The notes beneath the pieces are model-generated. The model did no database searches, was not told the DNA's origin, and was given only the letters and a program-made list of their open reading frames with translations. From positions 23,243,294-23,307,293 of the forward strand of contig NC_063155.1 in the NCBI RefSeq assembly GCF_020921035.1: a stretch of DNA of 64,000 nucleotides, given 5' to 3'. The DNA comes from Rhodamnia argentea. Taxonomy: Eukaryota; Streptophyta; Magnoliopsida; Myrtales; Myrtaceae. This document shows positions 15,101-25,084 of this stretch, one piece after another. How positions within the stretch are numbered: the first letter of the stretch is position 1; every line of letters begins with the position of its first letter. The position numbers were made by a program, and so were the translations under genes.

Positions 15101-18100
15101 TATCATGCTGAATGTTTTTCCACCTTTTCCATGCAGCTAACAGTGTTGACAGTCTATATTTTTCTTTACGGGAAGGCTTATCTGGTAAGATTTGTTTCTT
15201 TTGATAATTCGAAACTAATTTTTTTTTTCGGGGGAAAGATAATGTCACTATATTTGACTTCCACGTATTGGTGCATTTTCACTTTGGGTTTTTTTATGCA
15301 TGCTAGAGATTTTGCTAGATGTGATCCGTTGTAGTTGATGCGGGTTCCTGGCCATCTGTATATTACTGTGAATTTTGCACTTTTGTGTGGTGGGGTTCCA
15401 TCAAAATGTTTTGATTGTTCTGTGGATTCCTTATCTTCTAATGAGCTCTTTTGGCAAATGGGTTGGCATTGCTTTGGCACCCCATAGTGAATTTCTCTTT
15501 ACTTATATAAAGAAATATTACATGAGATCAGTAGTCTTGGTATGCGGGACATAATAATGACATACACCACTTATTTTCTAAAAATACACCTTCAAGCTGG
15601 AATAGTGTTGTTATGGATCCCCAGCTTGTTGCAAAACACTTCCATCTTCTGCCAGCTAAGGATTTGGTGGACAGGCTAGCAAACTAACTGTTGACCACTT
15701 TAACATAACTCACTTTAATTAGTTTATGCTGAAGCTTTTCTCTCACAAAGTTACAGTCAACCTTGATATGCTAAGTATGCTCCTGAAGCATAGCATTCAT
15801 TCTCTTAGCCAGGGGCTTGTAGATTTCCTATATGGGTCTTGTGGAACATAGTAATGGCATCTAACACTTATTCTCTGAATAACCTATAACTTGTTTTTGA
15901 TGATTCACTTACTATGTAAATATTTAAGACCACGTACAAAAGAAATTTCAAGGTAGGAGAAGTAGTTCTACAGTTGGGAAAGATTCAGTTTTGGGCAGAT
16001 TGCTATTCCTGTCCAGTACGATATGTCAAACATTGTGGATTCTTAACATTACCTTTTTTTTCTTGGGAGATTATTTAAGGGGACTTAGTGTTATTAATTG
16101 TTGGGTGATGCAACTGTTAGTACTGCATGTGTATTACCTTGGAGCCTGACATGAGGTTCTATTAACTAGTGCAGAGAAATTGGTACCCTTGGTGAATAAA
16201 TTTGAGAAAAAGTTTGCAGGTGAGGATCAAAATTTGGAAAGAACGAGTAAAATATATTAATAGGATGTTATACATATTGTATGTGAGATGGAGGTTATTC
16301 TTTCATGACATAGTAAGTGCTGCTTTGATGCATCTCTGGAAATTGAGGATAAATTATTTGGAGAAGTTACCCCAGTGTAAGAAAAGAGGATAAATGTGCC
16401 GCTTGATGTTAATTTTATTGAGGCTTGTTTTGCCATTGAATTTGCTCTTGAAGCATATACTGGCTTGTCCTTGATTCTTTAATCAAATTCGTTAAAAGCT
16501 TCAACTGCGATGTCTTTTGGTAGAGTGACTCATTGTGGAGGACTCCTCTGGAAGTCAGTTAAGCTATTTGAGGTGGACTCATATGTTGACGTTTTCAAAA
16601 CCCTTGGTAGCTAGAGAGCCTCAGGATAGCTGTCACTGCGCTCGAGGGGCTGATCCATGCCTTTGTTTTTCTGGTCGACCTCAGTTATTTAATTTATAGT
16701 TGGCATCTATGATATATGTGAACTTTATTTTCTATATACGGTATGACTCCAACTTGTCGTTATTTAAAGCCATTATGTATCTCGTTCTATCTGAGGTAGA
16801 GGCTCATATGTTCAGTCATGTCGAACAGCTAAAGTAAATAAACAGTTCCGAGGCAGTTCAAGTTTTGTCCTGCAGTTTAAGTTCAAGAGTTTTAGTATTG
16901 TAGGAATGCATTAGTTATGGAATATTAAGGCTGTCTGTGTTGACTTGAATTTTCTTCAACTTGCAAGTTTCATGCTATTCTAACATCATCTGTTACCATA
17001 TTTGACTGCGAGATGGTTCTCTTCTGAAAAAATGTATGTTAGAAAATCCAATTCAAAAGCTTAAGTTAATAGGTAGAGGGAGACTACATGAATATAAAGA
17101 GCATTTAGAGTCCGTTGTCAAGCAATGTGGGACATACCTCAACAACCTCACTCATGTGCAAGCCGGATTGCGAGCAGCACGTGCAATTTTGACCATGTGG
17201 AGTTTTTAAGGAATTTGTTACCACGCACATTCGCAAAAGGGATAGCACCGGCTCTGATACTATGTTAGAAAATCCAACCCAAAAGCTTAAGCTAATAGGT
17301 GGAGAGAGATCACATGAATATGAAGAGCATTTCGAACCCCGCTGTCAAGCAATGTGGGACATACTTCAACAATGTGAATCCAGCATTGTAGTAAATTGAG
17401 ACCCCGGACGGGGGCACTCATAACTTTACATGTGGATGGACCTATGCTGGAGTTACAAGTTGGATAATATAAGTGACGCTCATTTTTAAGTTGAGGAAGA
17501 ATTACAGGCATAGCTGAAGCAGATATTTCTGTCAAAAAATAAAAAAGTGTGAGTTTATTCTCGGAAACAAGGATAATTAACAAAAACATGACCTCTTTGC
17601 AGGCACTTTCAGGAGTTGGTGAGCAATTCGCAGTGAGAGCAAAAATAACAGATAACACTGCTCTGAGTACTGCTCTAAATACACAGTTTCTCCTCCAAAT
17701 TGGCGTCTTTACTGCTATACCCATGATTTTGGGTTTCATTTTGGAGCAGGGTTTTCTGAGGGTAATACATATTGAACTTATGTTTTTCATTTCTCTGGTT
17801 GGTGAGTCTATGGTTATTCTGTTATTTAGTTGCTGTTCATTGTTGTATGTGATCTTGCTATATGTCTAACGGCTGTTTAATATAGCTTTGCTTGTTGATC
17901 ACTGAGCTCGGACGGCTGCTGCTTTTATAATGCTTAATTTACTAAGCTTTACGATGGACTGTCAATCCCCCTCATTTTCTGTATCGTTGCTCTCGGTCTG
18001 GGATGTGTGTTATGTTACTGCCTGTTTAGTGAAGTCTAGACAAGCAAGCCTATATGATTGGGTTATTTTTTGTTAAAGTAATGGAGAGCTGGGCACATTT

Positions 18101-18919
18101 GTCAATGTTTCAGTTGATTGTTTGCTTTTTGCTCCATAACAAGTGAAATGAAAAGAAAACCTGGGAATTGAAATAAAAATTCGTCACTAGCTACTTTGCC
18201 AGGAATTTTCCGCCTACTCAATTGAGACAAGGTCAAAAGCACATGGATCTTGGACATGGCCAGTAATGTTATAGCCGGAATATCACATCTTTGATAGAGG
18301 TTAAGATCGACCTATTCTCTCTGCAAATTAATGCCTTAGTCCTGGGAAAGGCTCGCCGTTGACCATAAAGCATTATCTATTCAGGCATTATTGGTAGTAA
18401 GGTTGTTCTTTGCTGAGAAACCATCCTGAAGTAAATTTTTGGAGCAGTTCTTTAGTGATGTCATCAGTTTTACTAGTTAGAGTAAGTCCGGGGTTCTTAT
18501 GTTCTTCCTGATGCTTTAACTTTGAGAGCATTGCTTTACCTCTCTTTGCATGCGAGCTGTGGTTCTTTTCGTAAGTTTTTGCAAAGCACCTACGTCCTTA
18601 TCTTTTTTTCTTCCTTTTCTCCATCAACTGTTGCAGGCCCTTGTCAGTTTTATAACTATGCAGTTTCAGCTTTGTTCTGTCTTCTTCACATTCTCATTGG
18701 GTACAAAAACACATTATTTTGGCCGGACCATTCTTCATGGGGGTGCAAGGGTTAGTTATCCTATTTTACTGCCTTTCTTTCTGAAAATATGGATTTTAAA
18801 ATTGCTGAAGTTTGTTCTTTTCAACAGTATCAAGCCACTGGTAGAGGATTTGTGGTCCGACATATCAAATTTTCTGAGAATTATAGACTTTACTCTCGCA
18901 GTCACTTTGTTAAAGGGTA

Positions 18920-18972
<53 letters not shown>

Positions 18973-21900
18973 CTGTTGCCTTTGCATTGAAATAATTCTT
19001 ACAATACTGTCTCCAGATTGGAAGTTGTGCTGTTGTTAGTGGTTTATCTAGCATATGGCTATAATGAAGGTCTTTCCTACATTCTTCTCACGATCAGCAG
19101 CTGGTTTATGGCTATCTCTTGGCTCTTTGCTCCATATCTTTTTAATCCATCTGGATTTGAGTGGCAGAAGTAAGCACTTTCTTCTACCCATGCAATCGGG
19201 GTTCTGTGATTCACTTTGATCTTAACTTATATGATTTCCTCTTTCAGGACAGTGGAAGACTTCCGGGATTGGACGAATTGGCTTCTTTATAGAGGCGGAA
19301 TTGGAGTTAAGGGAGCAGAGAGTTGGGAGGCTTGGTGGGAAGAGGAACTGGTATCGAATTTCATCACTACTTTTTATTTAACAGAAAAGAAAGCTTAAAC
19401 TTGCAAAGTTCCATCTCCAATTCCTTTTCTTGTTTTTCACCTGGATCTTTTTCTTGATCTAATGGTCCCTCTTTCCTAAAACGCCTTTATATGTCCTTAT
19501 TGCTTGTTTTTAAGGATTTAATGCCCACGCTTTTTGTTGGTGCATAATATTAAATAATATAGCATCTTTTCGGATCTTCTCTGTGTATACCATTGGTTAT
19601 CCTGATGGTGTTGTTTTTCCCAACTTATGGATTTTGGATCATTATGGCATACAGGCACATATTCGGACATTCAGTGGAAGAATAATGGAGACGCTATTGA
19701 GTCTGAGATTTTTCATTTTCCAGTATGGCATTGTTTACAAGTTAGACATCCAAGGAAATGATACATCGTTGACAGTAAGTTCCCTTCTTTTGGTTTTATC
19801 TGTCAATATCGGATAAATTGCAGAGTTTCTTAAGTAGCATTTTGGTGATAACTGGATGCACTCAATACAAGCTAAACACGGTGTGAACCTCTATATCCTC
19901 AAGAATATGTTTTGTTGAAAAAGATGGTCTTGTCCAATCATGTCTCCATGGAAATGGGATAATGGACGTTCTGTAGTTGTCCTGGGGTTGGGCCTAGGGG
20001 GCCGCTGATTTCTCTTGCTATGAAGAAATAGCGCAATCTCTCTCTCTCTCTCTCTCTCTCATATACCACGTTTTTACCAAACAAAATTAGGTTGGAGCTT
20101 TTATGTAATTAATCAGTATTTGGCACATTCTTATTATTAATTTAGTGTTATGTGCGGAACAAATTACCTTACTCTCTTTTACCGGTTGAAGTAAACATGA
20201 TTTGACGGGTAGAAGTACATTTTCATCTCATTTCATTGGGAAATCTTTCTTTTATATGAATTGCTATAGGAAATCAATCGCTAAAAATTTGTTAAACGTT
20301 GATGAGTATAACCACTTTATTTTGTTAAATATTAAATTTTAAGAAACTGAACAAACACAAATTTCATGAAAAGGGAAAAGGCCTCAATAACTTTATTGTC
20401 AAATAACAAAAATGGGCTACTCCTTATGTATATTTGTAGGGTTAGTTGATGGAAAAAAATTATAGGTTACCAAAATTATATATGAAAAATAATAAAAGAA
20501 ACTATGCCACCCAAGGTGATATTTCTAAATAATTTTTATATGTTCTTATTTATTATCATCGATATGTAGTTTTTCTGATTTTAATAATTTAGTTAATTTA
20601 TTCTCCGTTTCATTGCTCATTTAGCTTTTATAGAATTCAATGGGAAAAAGGAGATTTCCTTCAAAAATGAAACAAGAATATACTTCTCCCCTTAAAAGTC
20701 GTGTTGCATGAGCTAATGAAAAGTACAACGTAGAGTCAAAATGAAAGTTTGGGGGTAATATGTTAGAATTGAAAGTTTTGGGGCAAACGTGTGCTTACCC
20801 CAAAGTTCGGGGGCATCTTGTGTAATTTCCCCTATTTCTTAAAATAGGTTGAATGACAATGAATTGAGCTTTCAACCGAGAAATTTTGCTATAATGGTTA
20901 CAATCATGCTCATCATGACCAAGATGATTTGTTTTATTTTTTTTCCATTTACATTGTCCTTGAAAAGCACGTCCTCTCCAATTTTAGGTCTCTTAATTTG
21001 TTTCAATTTCAAATTGTAGGTTTCTTGATTTGTTTCAGTTTCAAATTTTAGGTTTCTTGATTTGTTTCAATTTCAAGTTGATCCGTCATGGTTAAAATGA
21101 CACTTTGTATTTCCTTTATCATTTTGGCCCCGACTCTTTCCTCTTGAATCCATCACCGACTGGTTCGCCTACTTATTAGCCAGAACCATTTCAGTAATGC
21201 ACGATTTTGTAAAAAGTGAGTAAACTTACAAAGTTAATCCACAGAATTAAGAATTTGACTACTGCATTTCAAAGTTTTGTATAAGCAGGGGATCTTTTGG
21301 TGTGCTTTGACTTTATTGTGATAGCAACTTCCCTGATGTTTATTCTACTGTAAAAGGGATCTTACATAATTTTGTGGATATTTGTTCAGGTGTATGGCCT
21401 GTCATGGGTGGTGTTGGCTGTGCTTATACTTCTGTTCAAGGTATGGTAGTGGTGTTAACCTCCCAATGCAACGTAATCGTATCATGTGCACTTCGCATTT
21501 TTGTTTGTCTAATGATACTTTGCATCTTCGTTGCCTCAGGTTTTCACTTTCAGCCAGAAAGTATCTGTCAATTTTCAGCTTTTGTTGCGCTTCATCCAGG
21601 GAGTCTCTTTCTTGATAGCACTGGCTGGTTTAGCAGTTGCTGTTGCATTGACAAACCTATCAGTTCCTGATATATTTGCTTGCATATTGGCCTTTGTGCC
21701 CACAGGATGGGGAATTATCTCTGTGAGTTTCTCTTCCCGGTTTTCATTCGGTCTAGTCTTCTATACTCCCATGCGTTTCATAGAAATACGAGGAAATTTG
21801 AGACGGTCAGTACACAGAGGTCATTATTTGGCTTAATCTTGAGCCCGAGTCATTGCTCTCAAAGGTTTTCATGACTCGTTGATAGGAGCTTATTCTAGAA

Positions 21901-23493
21901 TTGTGGGCGGCAGAAATTGCTTTTAGAGAGCAATATTCTCCACCTCCACTGACAATGAGCTGAGGGCACTACCATTTAAAGACAGAAGGCACATACGAAA
22001 GACACTAAGGAAGTTTGATGTTGGCAAACAGGCCGGTGCGGCACGGCACGGCACGGCACCACTTGTTCTCTGTAGCTGGCCATCCCAGCCAAGCATGGTT
22101 GCTTTGACAGGATGGGCCCAGCCCATTTGGTGCCATCCCTTTTTTATTGCTTTTTGTCCTTTGGCCCTTTGAGCCTTTCGAACTCTCTTTGTTTTGGCGG
22201 TAAATGGCCAAAAGGCCCTTTGGGCTCACATAGATTAGCTCATAGGGGTGAGCAACCAGGCCAAAACCTGTGTTCTGGACTTAATTAGGCCTCACCTGAC
22301 TGATTCCAGGCCGATTTGTGGAAGAACTAGTCGGTTCTCCATTCTGTAACCCTGGAATTAGCCTTCAACTGGTTTGGTCCCTATTCTTTTGTTAGAGCTG
22401 GCTTAGAACCAGTCTTATGTACTTTATTTTAGATGCAACTGGGAAAAAGTTGGAACCCATGACGTCCAGCTTGAAGTAGGCGCACAAGACCACTCAACTA
22501 ACAAGACACTAGTCATAGGCTACAGAAATATAGCATCATCTACTTCATCTCTACAAACATTCCCCGGTTTGGTTCAGGCTAGTTACAAGCATGGCTGGTT
22601 CAGATTCAGGCTATTTACAAGTATGACCGGTTTGGTAAATGGCCCAAACATATAGCGGTTCGGTTCAGGCTAGTTACAAGTATGACCGGTTTGGTTCTAT
22701 ATTCGATTTTTTTGGAACCTTGACCCTATAGAATAAGTTCCAGGTTCCAGGGTTGGAAATAGCCCATCCTGAAACCGATCACTTCTAGTGTCCCAACAAC
22801 TAATTTTTAGGGCCAACGAGCTATTGGGAGCCCTGAAAAAATTGTGGGCCCAAGCCAAGCATGGCATGGCCAGGCACTGTAGTGTGCCACTGTTGTAGGG
22901 TAGGTTCCGAGCTGGACTGGCCCATTTGCCAGCAGTAAAGGAAATTTCTGGTTGAAGTGATGCAAAGCAATACTAGCTGATGACTGAAGAAAAGCCACAT
23001 GCTATTCAAGTGACGTCAATACCTCTATGGGATGGGTTGATGTCAGTTGTTCCTCTCAAGGAGATGATTGTCCAAATGTGTTGCATTACCGACATTTGGC
23101 TTGTGCGTCATTTCTCAATTTCTCTTTCCGGCCAACTGCGTAATCTCTCTCATTAGTTTTTGCTTTTCTGATAAATTGATTGTGATGGTTCTGGACATGT
23201 CATGTGGAAGCAAGATGAGAAAGTTCGAATACTGATATTTGTTGAATGCTCTGCAGATAGCGGTTGCTTGGAAGCCTTTGATGAAGAAGCTGGGACTTTG
23301 GAAATCCATCCGTTCGCTTGCCCGTCTCTATGACGCTGGAATGGGGATGGTCATTTTCATACCCATCGCGCTGTTTTCCTGGTTTCCATTTGTGTCGACC
23401 TTCCAAACTCGCCTTATGTTCAACCAAGCTTTCAGCCGCGGGCTTGAAATTTCTCTCATCCTTGCTGGCAACAACCCAAATACTGGGGTATGA
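111..23493 (+). CDS. CALS9: Callose synthase (1,3-beta-glucan synthase, GSL family), CALS9/GSL10-like, 5'-truncated by window edge
   Basis: Plasma-membrane enzyme making callose from UDP-glucose. Forty exons join in phase: 111-189, 314-436, 1100-1202, 1360-1483, 1588-1771, 1870-1922, 2102-2162, 2250-2331, 2940-2989, 3941-4027, 4206-4291, 4415-4439, 4643-4737, 4873-4954, 5097-5260, 5450-5570, 7203-7300, 7382-7472, 7554-7714, 7798-7907, 8493-8627, 10989-11057, 11136-11313, 11453-11567, 11824-11943, 12464-12579, 12694-12777, 12856-12968, 13972-14024, 14112-14288, 15137-15184, 17603-17761, 18637-18750, 18828-18916, 19017-19169, 19248-19350, 19655-19774, 21390-21440, 21540-21722, 23257-23493. They encode 1,464 residues ending NNPNTGV; family members have about 1,900, so roughly 430 N-terminal residues lie upstream. 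Family blocks seen include GKTSFVEHRTFLHLYHSFHR, VGKGRDVGLNQIALFEGKVA and the multi-pass C-terminus. The DVEAAV segment and VETLKDGK favour CALS9 over CALS10, judged from memory. No frameshift or internal stop. Two splice sites are unusual (see findings). Confidence 0.93.
766..798. repeat. (CCCT)n/(CT)n pyrimidine microsatellite in callose synthase intron
   Basis: Short CT run passing into tandem TCCC units inside the second visible intron (437-1099). Short ORFs across it are repeat artefacts. Confidence 0.85.
2990..3940. other. Callose synthase intron (951 nt), no embedded gene seen
   Basis: This intron separates the exons ending APVVA and starting IYLLDIY. Around 3280-3430 it is locally CA/CC-rich and otherwise AT-rich. 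I see no coding block, inverted repeat or RNA gene. Confidence 0.6.
5571..7202. other. Callose synthase long intron (1.6 kb), no gene seen
   Basis: It lies between the exon ending MGIL and the exon starting KESETADLEKG. It holds short low-complexity tracts, (CTT)n near 6690 and a T-run followed by a G-run at about 7050-7080, but no ORF with family resemblance. Confidence 0.6.
8628..10988. other. Callose synthase long intron (2.4 kb) with a tandem duplication
   Basis: The intron splits a valine codon between LART and RGMMYYRK. The sequence is AT-rich and unremarkable apart from a perfect 26-bp tandem duplication at 10751-10802. Short ORFs here have no recognisable content. Confidence 0.6.
10751..10802. 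repeat. Perfect 26-bp tandem duplication
   Basis: Two identical adjacent 26-bp units, 10751-10776 and 10777-10802, each starting CAGTTTGGCC and ending GAGCATT. The absence of differences suggests a recent duplication. Confidence 0.9.
12969..13971. other. Callose synthase intron (1.0 kb), no gene seen
   Basis: It splits the glycine codon between EDIYS and FNSTLRQ. No repeat or ORF of note. Donor GTTTTG and acceptor AACCAG keep the frame. Confidence 0.55.
14289..15136. other. Callose synthase intron (0.85 kb), no gene seen
   Basis: It separates the transmembrane exon ending YFCTM from the 48-nt exon reading LTVLTVYIFLYGKAYL. AT-rich, without recognisable elements. Confidence 0.55.
15185..17602. 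other. Callose synthase long intron (2.4 kb) carrying a TRIM retrotransposon
   Basis: It separates GKAYL from ALSGVGEQF. Apart from the TRIM element near its 3' end, it is AT-rich with no recognisable gene. Confidence 0.6.
17037..17371 (-). mobile_element. TRIM (terminal-repeat retrotransposon in miniature), 335 bp, antisense in intron
   Basis: Two direct repeats of about 108 bp (17037-17144 and 17263-17371) both start TGTTAGAAAATCCAA and end CAACA, so they have the TG...CA termini of LTRs. On the minus strand the 17263-17371 copy is followed at once by TAGTATCAGAGCC, one base off the plant initiator-Met-tRNA primer-binding site TGGTATCAGAGC. A purine-rich stretch (GAGTGAGG) precedes the other LTR, as a polypurine tract should. 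Flanks ATGTA and ATGTG look like a 5-bp target duplication with one change. The 118-bp interior has no coding capacity, typical of TRIMs. Confidence 0.85.
18922..18970. repeat. (CT)n microsatellite next to a 5' splice site
   Basis: About 24 CT units start six bases inside the intron that begins at 18917. The in-frame LS-repeat ORFs across it are artefacts of the repeat. Confidence 0.9.
19775..21389. other. Callose synthase long intron (1.6 kb), transposon-like AT-rich filler
   Basis: It separates DTSLT from VYGLSWVV. It contains a (CT)n tract at about 20036-20060, AT-rich sequence resembling degraded transposon DNA around 20200-20830, and a 32-bp tandem array at 20980-21074. No coding block is seen. 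Confidence 0.55.
20980..21074. repeat. Three-copy ~32-bp tandem repeat
   Basis: Units at 20980-21010, 21011-21042 and 21043-21074 share the core TAGGTTTCTTGATTTGTTTC. They differ by a few substitutions and one deleted base in the first unit. Confidence 0.85.
22030..22060. repeat. CGGCA pentamer tandem repeat
   Basis: Four or so GGCAC/CGGCA units inside a GC-rich block of the intron 21723-23256. The block appears to continue on the other side of the hAT-like element. Confidence 0.7.
22243..22787. mobile_element. Possible non-autonomous hAT-like element in intron
   Basis: The left end TAGGGGTGAGCAACC resembles the ends of many plant hAT-type elements. The right end, reverse-complemented, reads TAGAAGTGATCGGTTTC, an imperfect match. 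The interior has repeated GGTTCAGGCTAGTTACAAG-like units between about 22570 and 22700 and no transposase. I found no clear 8-bp target duplication, so borders and class are tentative. Confidence 0.4.
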
Positions 23494-24700
23494 AGGGTGT
23501 TTGATGCCTCGCAAGGGCTTCTTTTTGTCGTGTATCAGATTCCTGATTTTGTCACAAGCGATAGCTTAGTTTCAGGATAACCTACTACTTTGGAACCCTC
23601 TGTAAATACGCTGCCAATTGCACATTAGAGCAAGTACAGTAGTGATATATCGATTTTTTTTTTCTCCTTATGGGTTTGTTGCATCATTTTGGCCATTGAA
23701 TAGTTGGGTATTTCGAGTAACAGAAAAAAGATTTGTGAAGTCATCTTCATAAGAGTACTTTTAAATTGTAAGTTGTCTCTGCAGGAAGAGTTGCCCCCGT
23801 AGTCTCAAAATGAGACTTACTCGCATCTTTTGGTTAATTCAAAGAGCATCTATTCAGCTTAGAGAGAGAGAGATAAATCTATTCGACAAAATAAAACTTT
23901 ACTGTTTTGACCACTCCCAAAAAAAAAAAAAAAAAAAAAGGAATAATCTCGACATTCAACCAAGAGAGCAATCTGCTAAAGGAGGTGGGAATGAGAACAC
24001 TCATGGCTGCGAAAACGTATTGCCTGGTCAACTTCAGATTCTTGCTGGCGGTTTGTCATCTGCAACAAAATTGCTTTTCGATAGGTTCATTCTTGGGTTC
24101 ATTGATTAGGAACAAAGTGTATCCCCTAAGATTGTGGTTGAATGGGTGTCTTTGATTAAGGTAGAAGCAAGCTGATTCTTAGCGAACCCCACTTGGGATG
24201 CAATGCAAAAATAAAAATAAATTATGTTGCTCTCTTTAGCCTCTTGTTTCCCCTGTAAAGTAACAGCAGAAAGGCCGGCGTTCAAGCTTAGTTCATGTGG
24301 AACTAGTCTAACAAGATGAGTCGTGACAGCGTATACTAAAATCGAATTGCGAAAGCAATACACGAAATATATTCTATCAATAACCTGTAAAAGCTTATCG
24401 CATGATTTGACACCTAAATTTAAAAGGATTTCGTGCGTATTGCACCTTCGCTTTCCTTTTATCGAGAGCCGCTTATGCCGGGATAGATTTGAATAAATTA
24501 GCTAATTATCGGGGGAAAAAACAGGCGTAAATAATTATGTCACAGGGTTGGCATGTTCAAAAGTAATTAGACGACTTACACAACAAGTAGTCCCGACTTC
24601 CAGAACACCAAACATTCCTCTAAATAGAAGTTACAAGTGTGCGTCGTCGACAAGCACGCGCCCTCGGATCTCCTTGCCCCTCAACCAATCAATCAACCGC
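23494..24700. other. Intergenic: callose synthase 3' UTR, then no gene seen
   Basis: The 3' UTR probably covers the first few hundred bases after the stop. An A-run near 23919-23939 is the only low-complexity feature. Short ORFs at 23810-24155 and 24106-24363 show no family resemblance. Confidence 0.55.
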
Positions 24701-24715
24701 CAGACGACACGTGTC
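24685..24715 (+). promoter_or_regulatory. CCAAT motif and G-box/ABRE-like ACACGTGTC upstream of coiled-coil gene
   Basis: CCAAT lies at 24685-24689 and the palindromic G-box core CACGTG at 24708-24713, within ACACGTGTC. Both sit 70-100 bp before the TATA box, where proximal promoter elements are expected. G-boxes are known bZIP/bHLH targets; regulation here is inference. Confidence 0.5.
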
Positions 24716-24784
24716 TTCGATCTCGGCCATCCGATCACAATCTCTTCGACACCGAAAACCGCCAAATCTAGACCCCGCCGTTCC

Positions 24785-24791
24785 TATAAAT
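24785..24791 (+). promoter_or_regulatory. TATA box of coiled-coil gene
   Basis: TATAAAT, about 300 bp before the start codon. It predicts transcription from about 24815-24820 and a 5' leader of about 265 nt with CT-rich tracts (24869-24905), a common plant leader feature. Confidence 0.7.
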
Positions 24792-25084
24792 GGAGCGCCC
24801 CCCCGAGGCCCTCACGCCTCCGCACCGTACAGAGCGTAGCTGACGAAACAAAGACTCGTCCGAACCTGATTCTCTCTCTCTCCCTCCCTGTTCTCTCTCT
24901 CTCTCGATCTCGATTAACAAATAAAATCACCCCTAATTCCCTCTCAATTAGTTGGAGAATTAGCATTGGGGAAGGGGGGGGATTCTAGGGTTTCAGGTTC
25001 AAAACTAACGGTCAATTCGAGCGGTCTTGGTTGGTTCGATTCCCGCGAATCTAGGTTTTGGTCCGGCGAACAGGGCTGAAAACG

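Noticed and set aside
18550-18995. ORFs ending in Leu-Ser repeats in callose synthase
   Set aside because: They read through splice sites into the (CT)n repeat.
24548-24988. 146-codon ORF upstream of the coiled-coil gene
   Set aside because: It spans the promoter, TATA box and CT-rich leader, so it is a chance frame.
25058-25084. N-terminal extension of the coiled-coil protein
   Set aside because: The first codon of that extension is TTG; the first ATG is at 25085.
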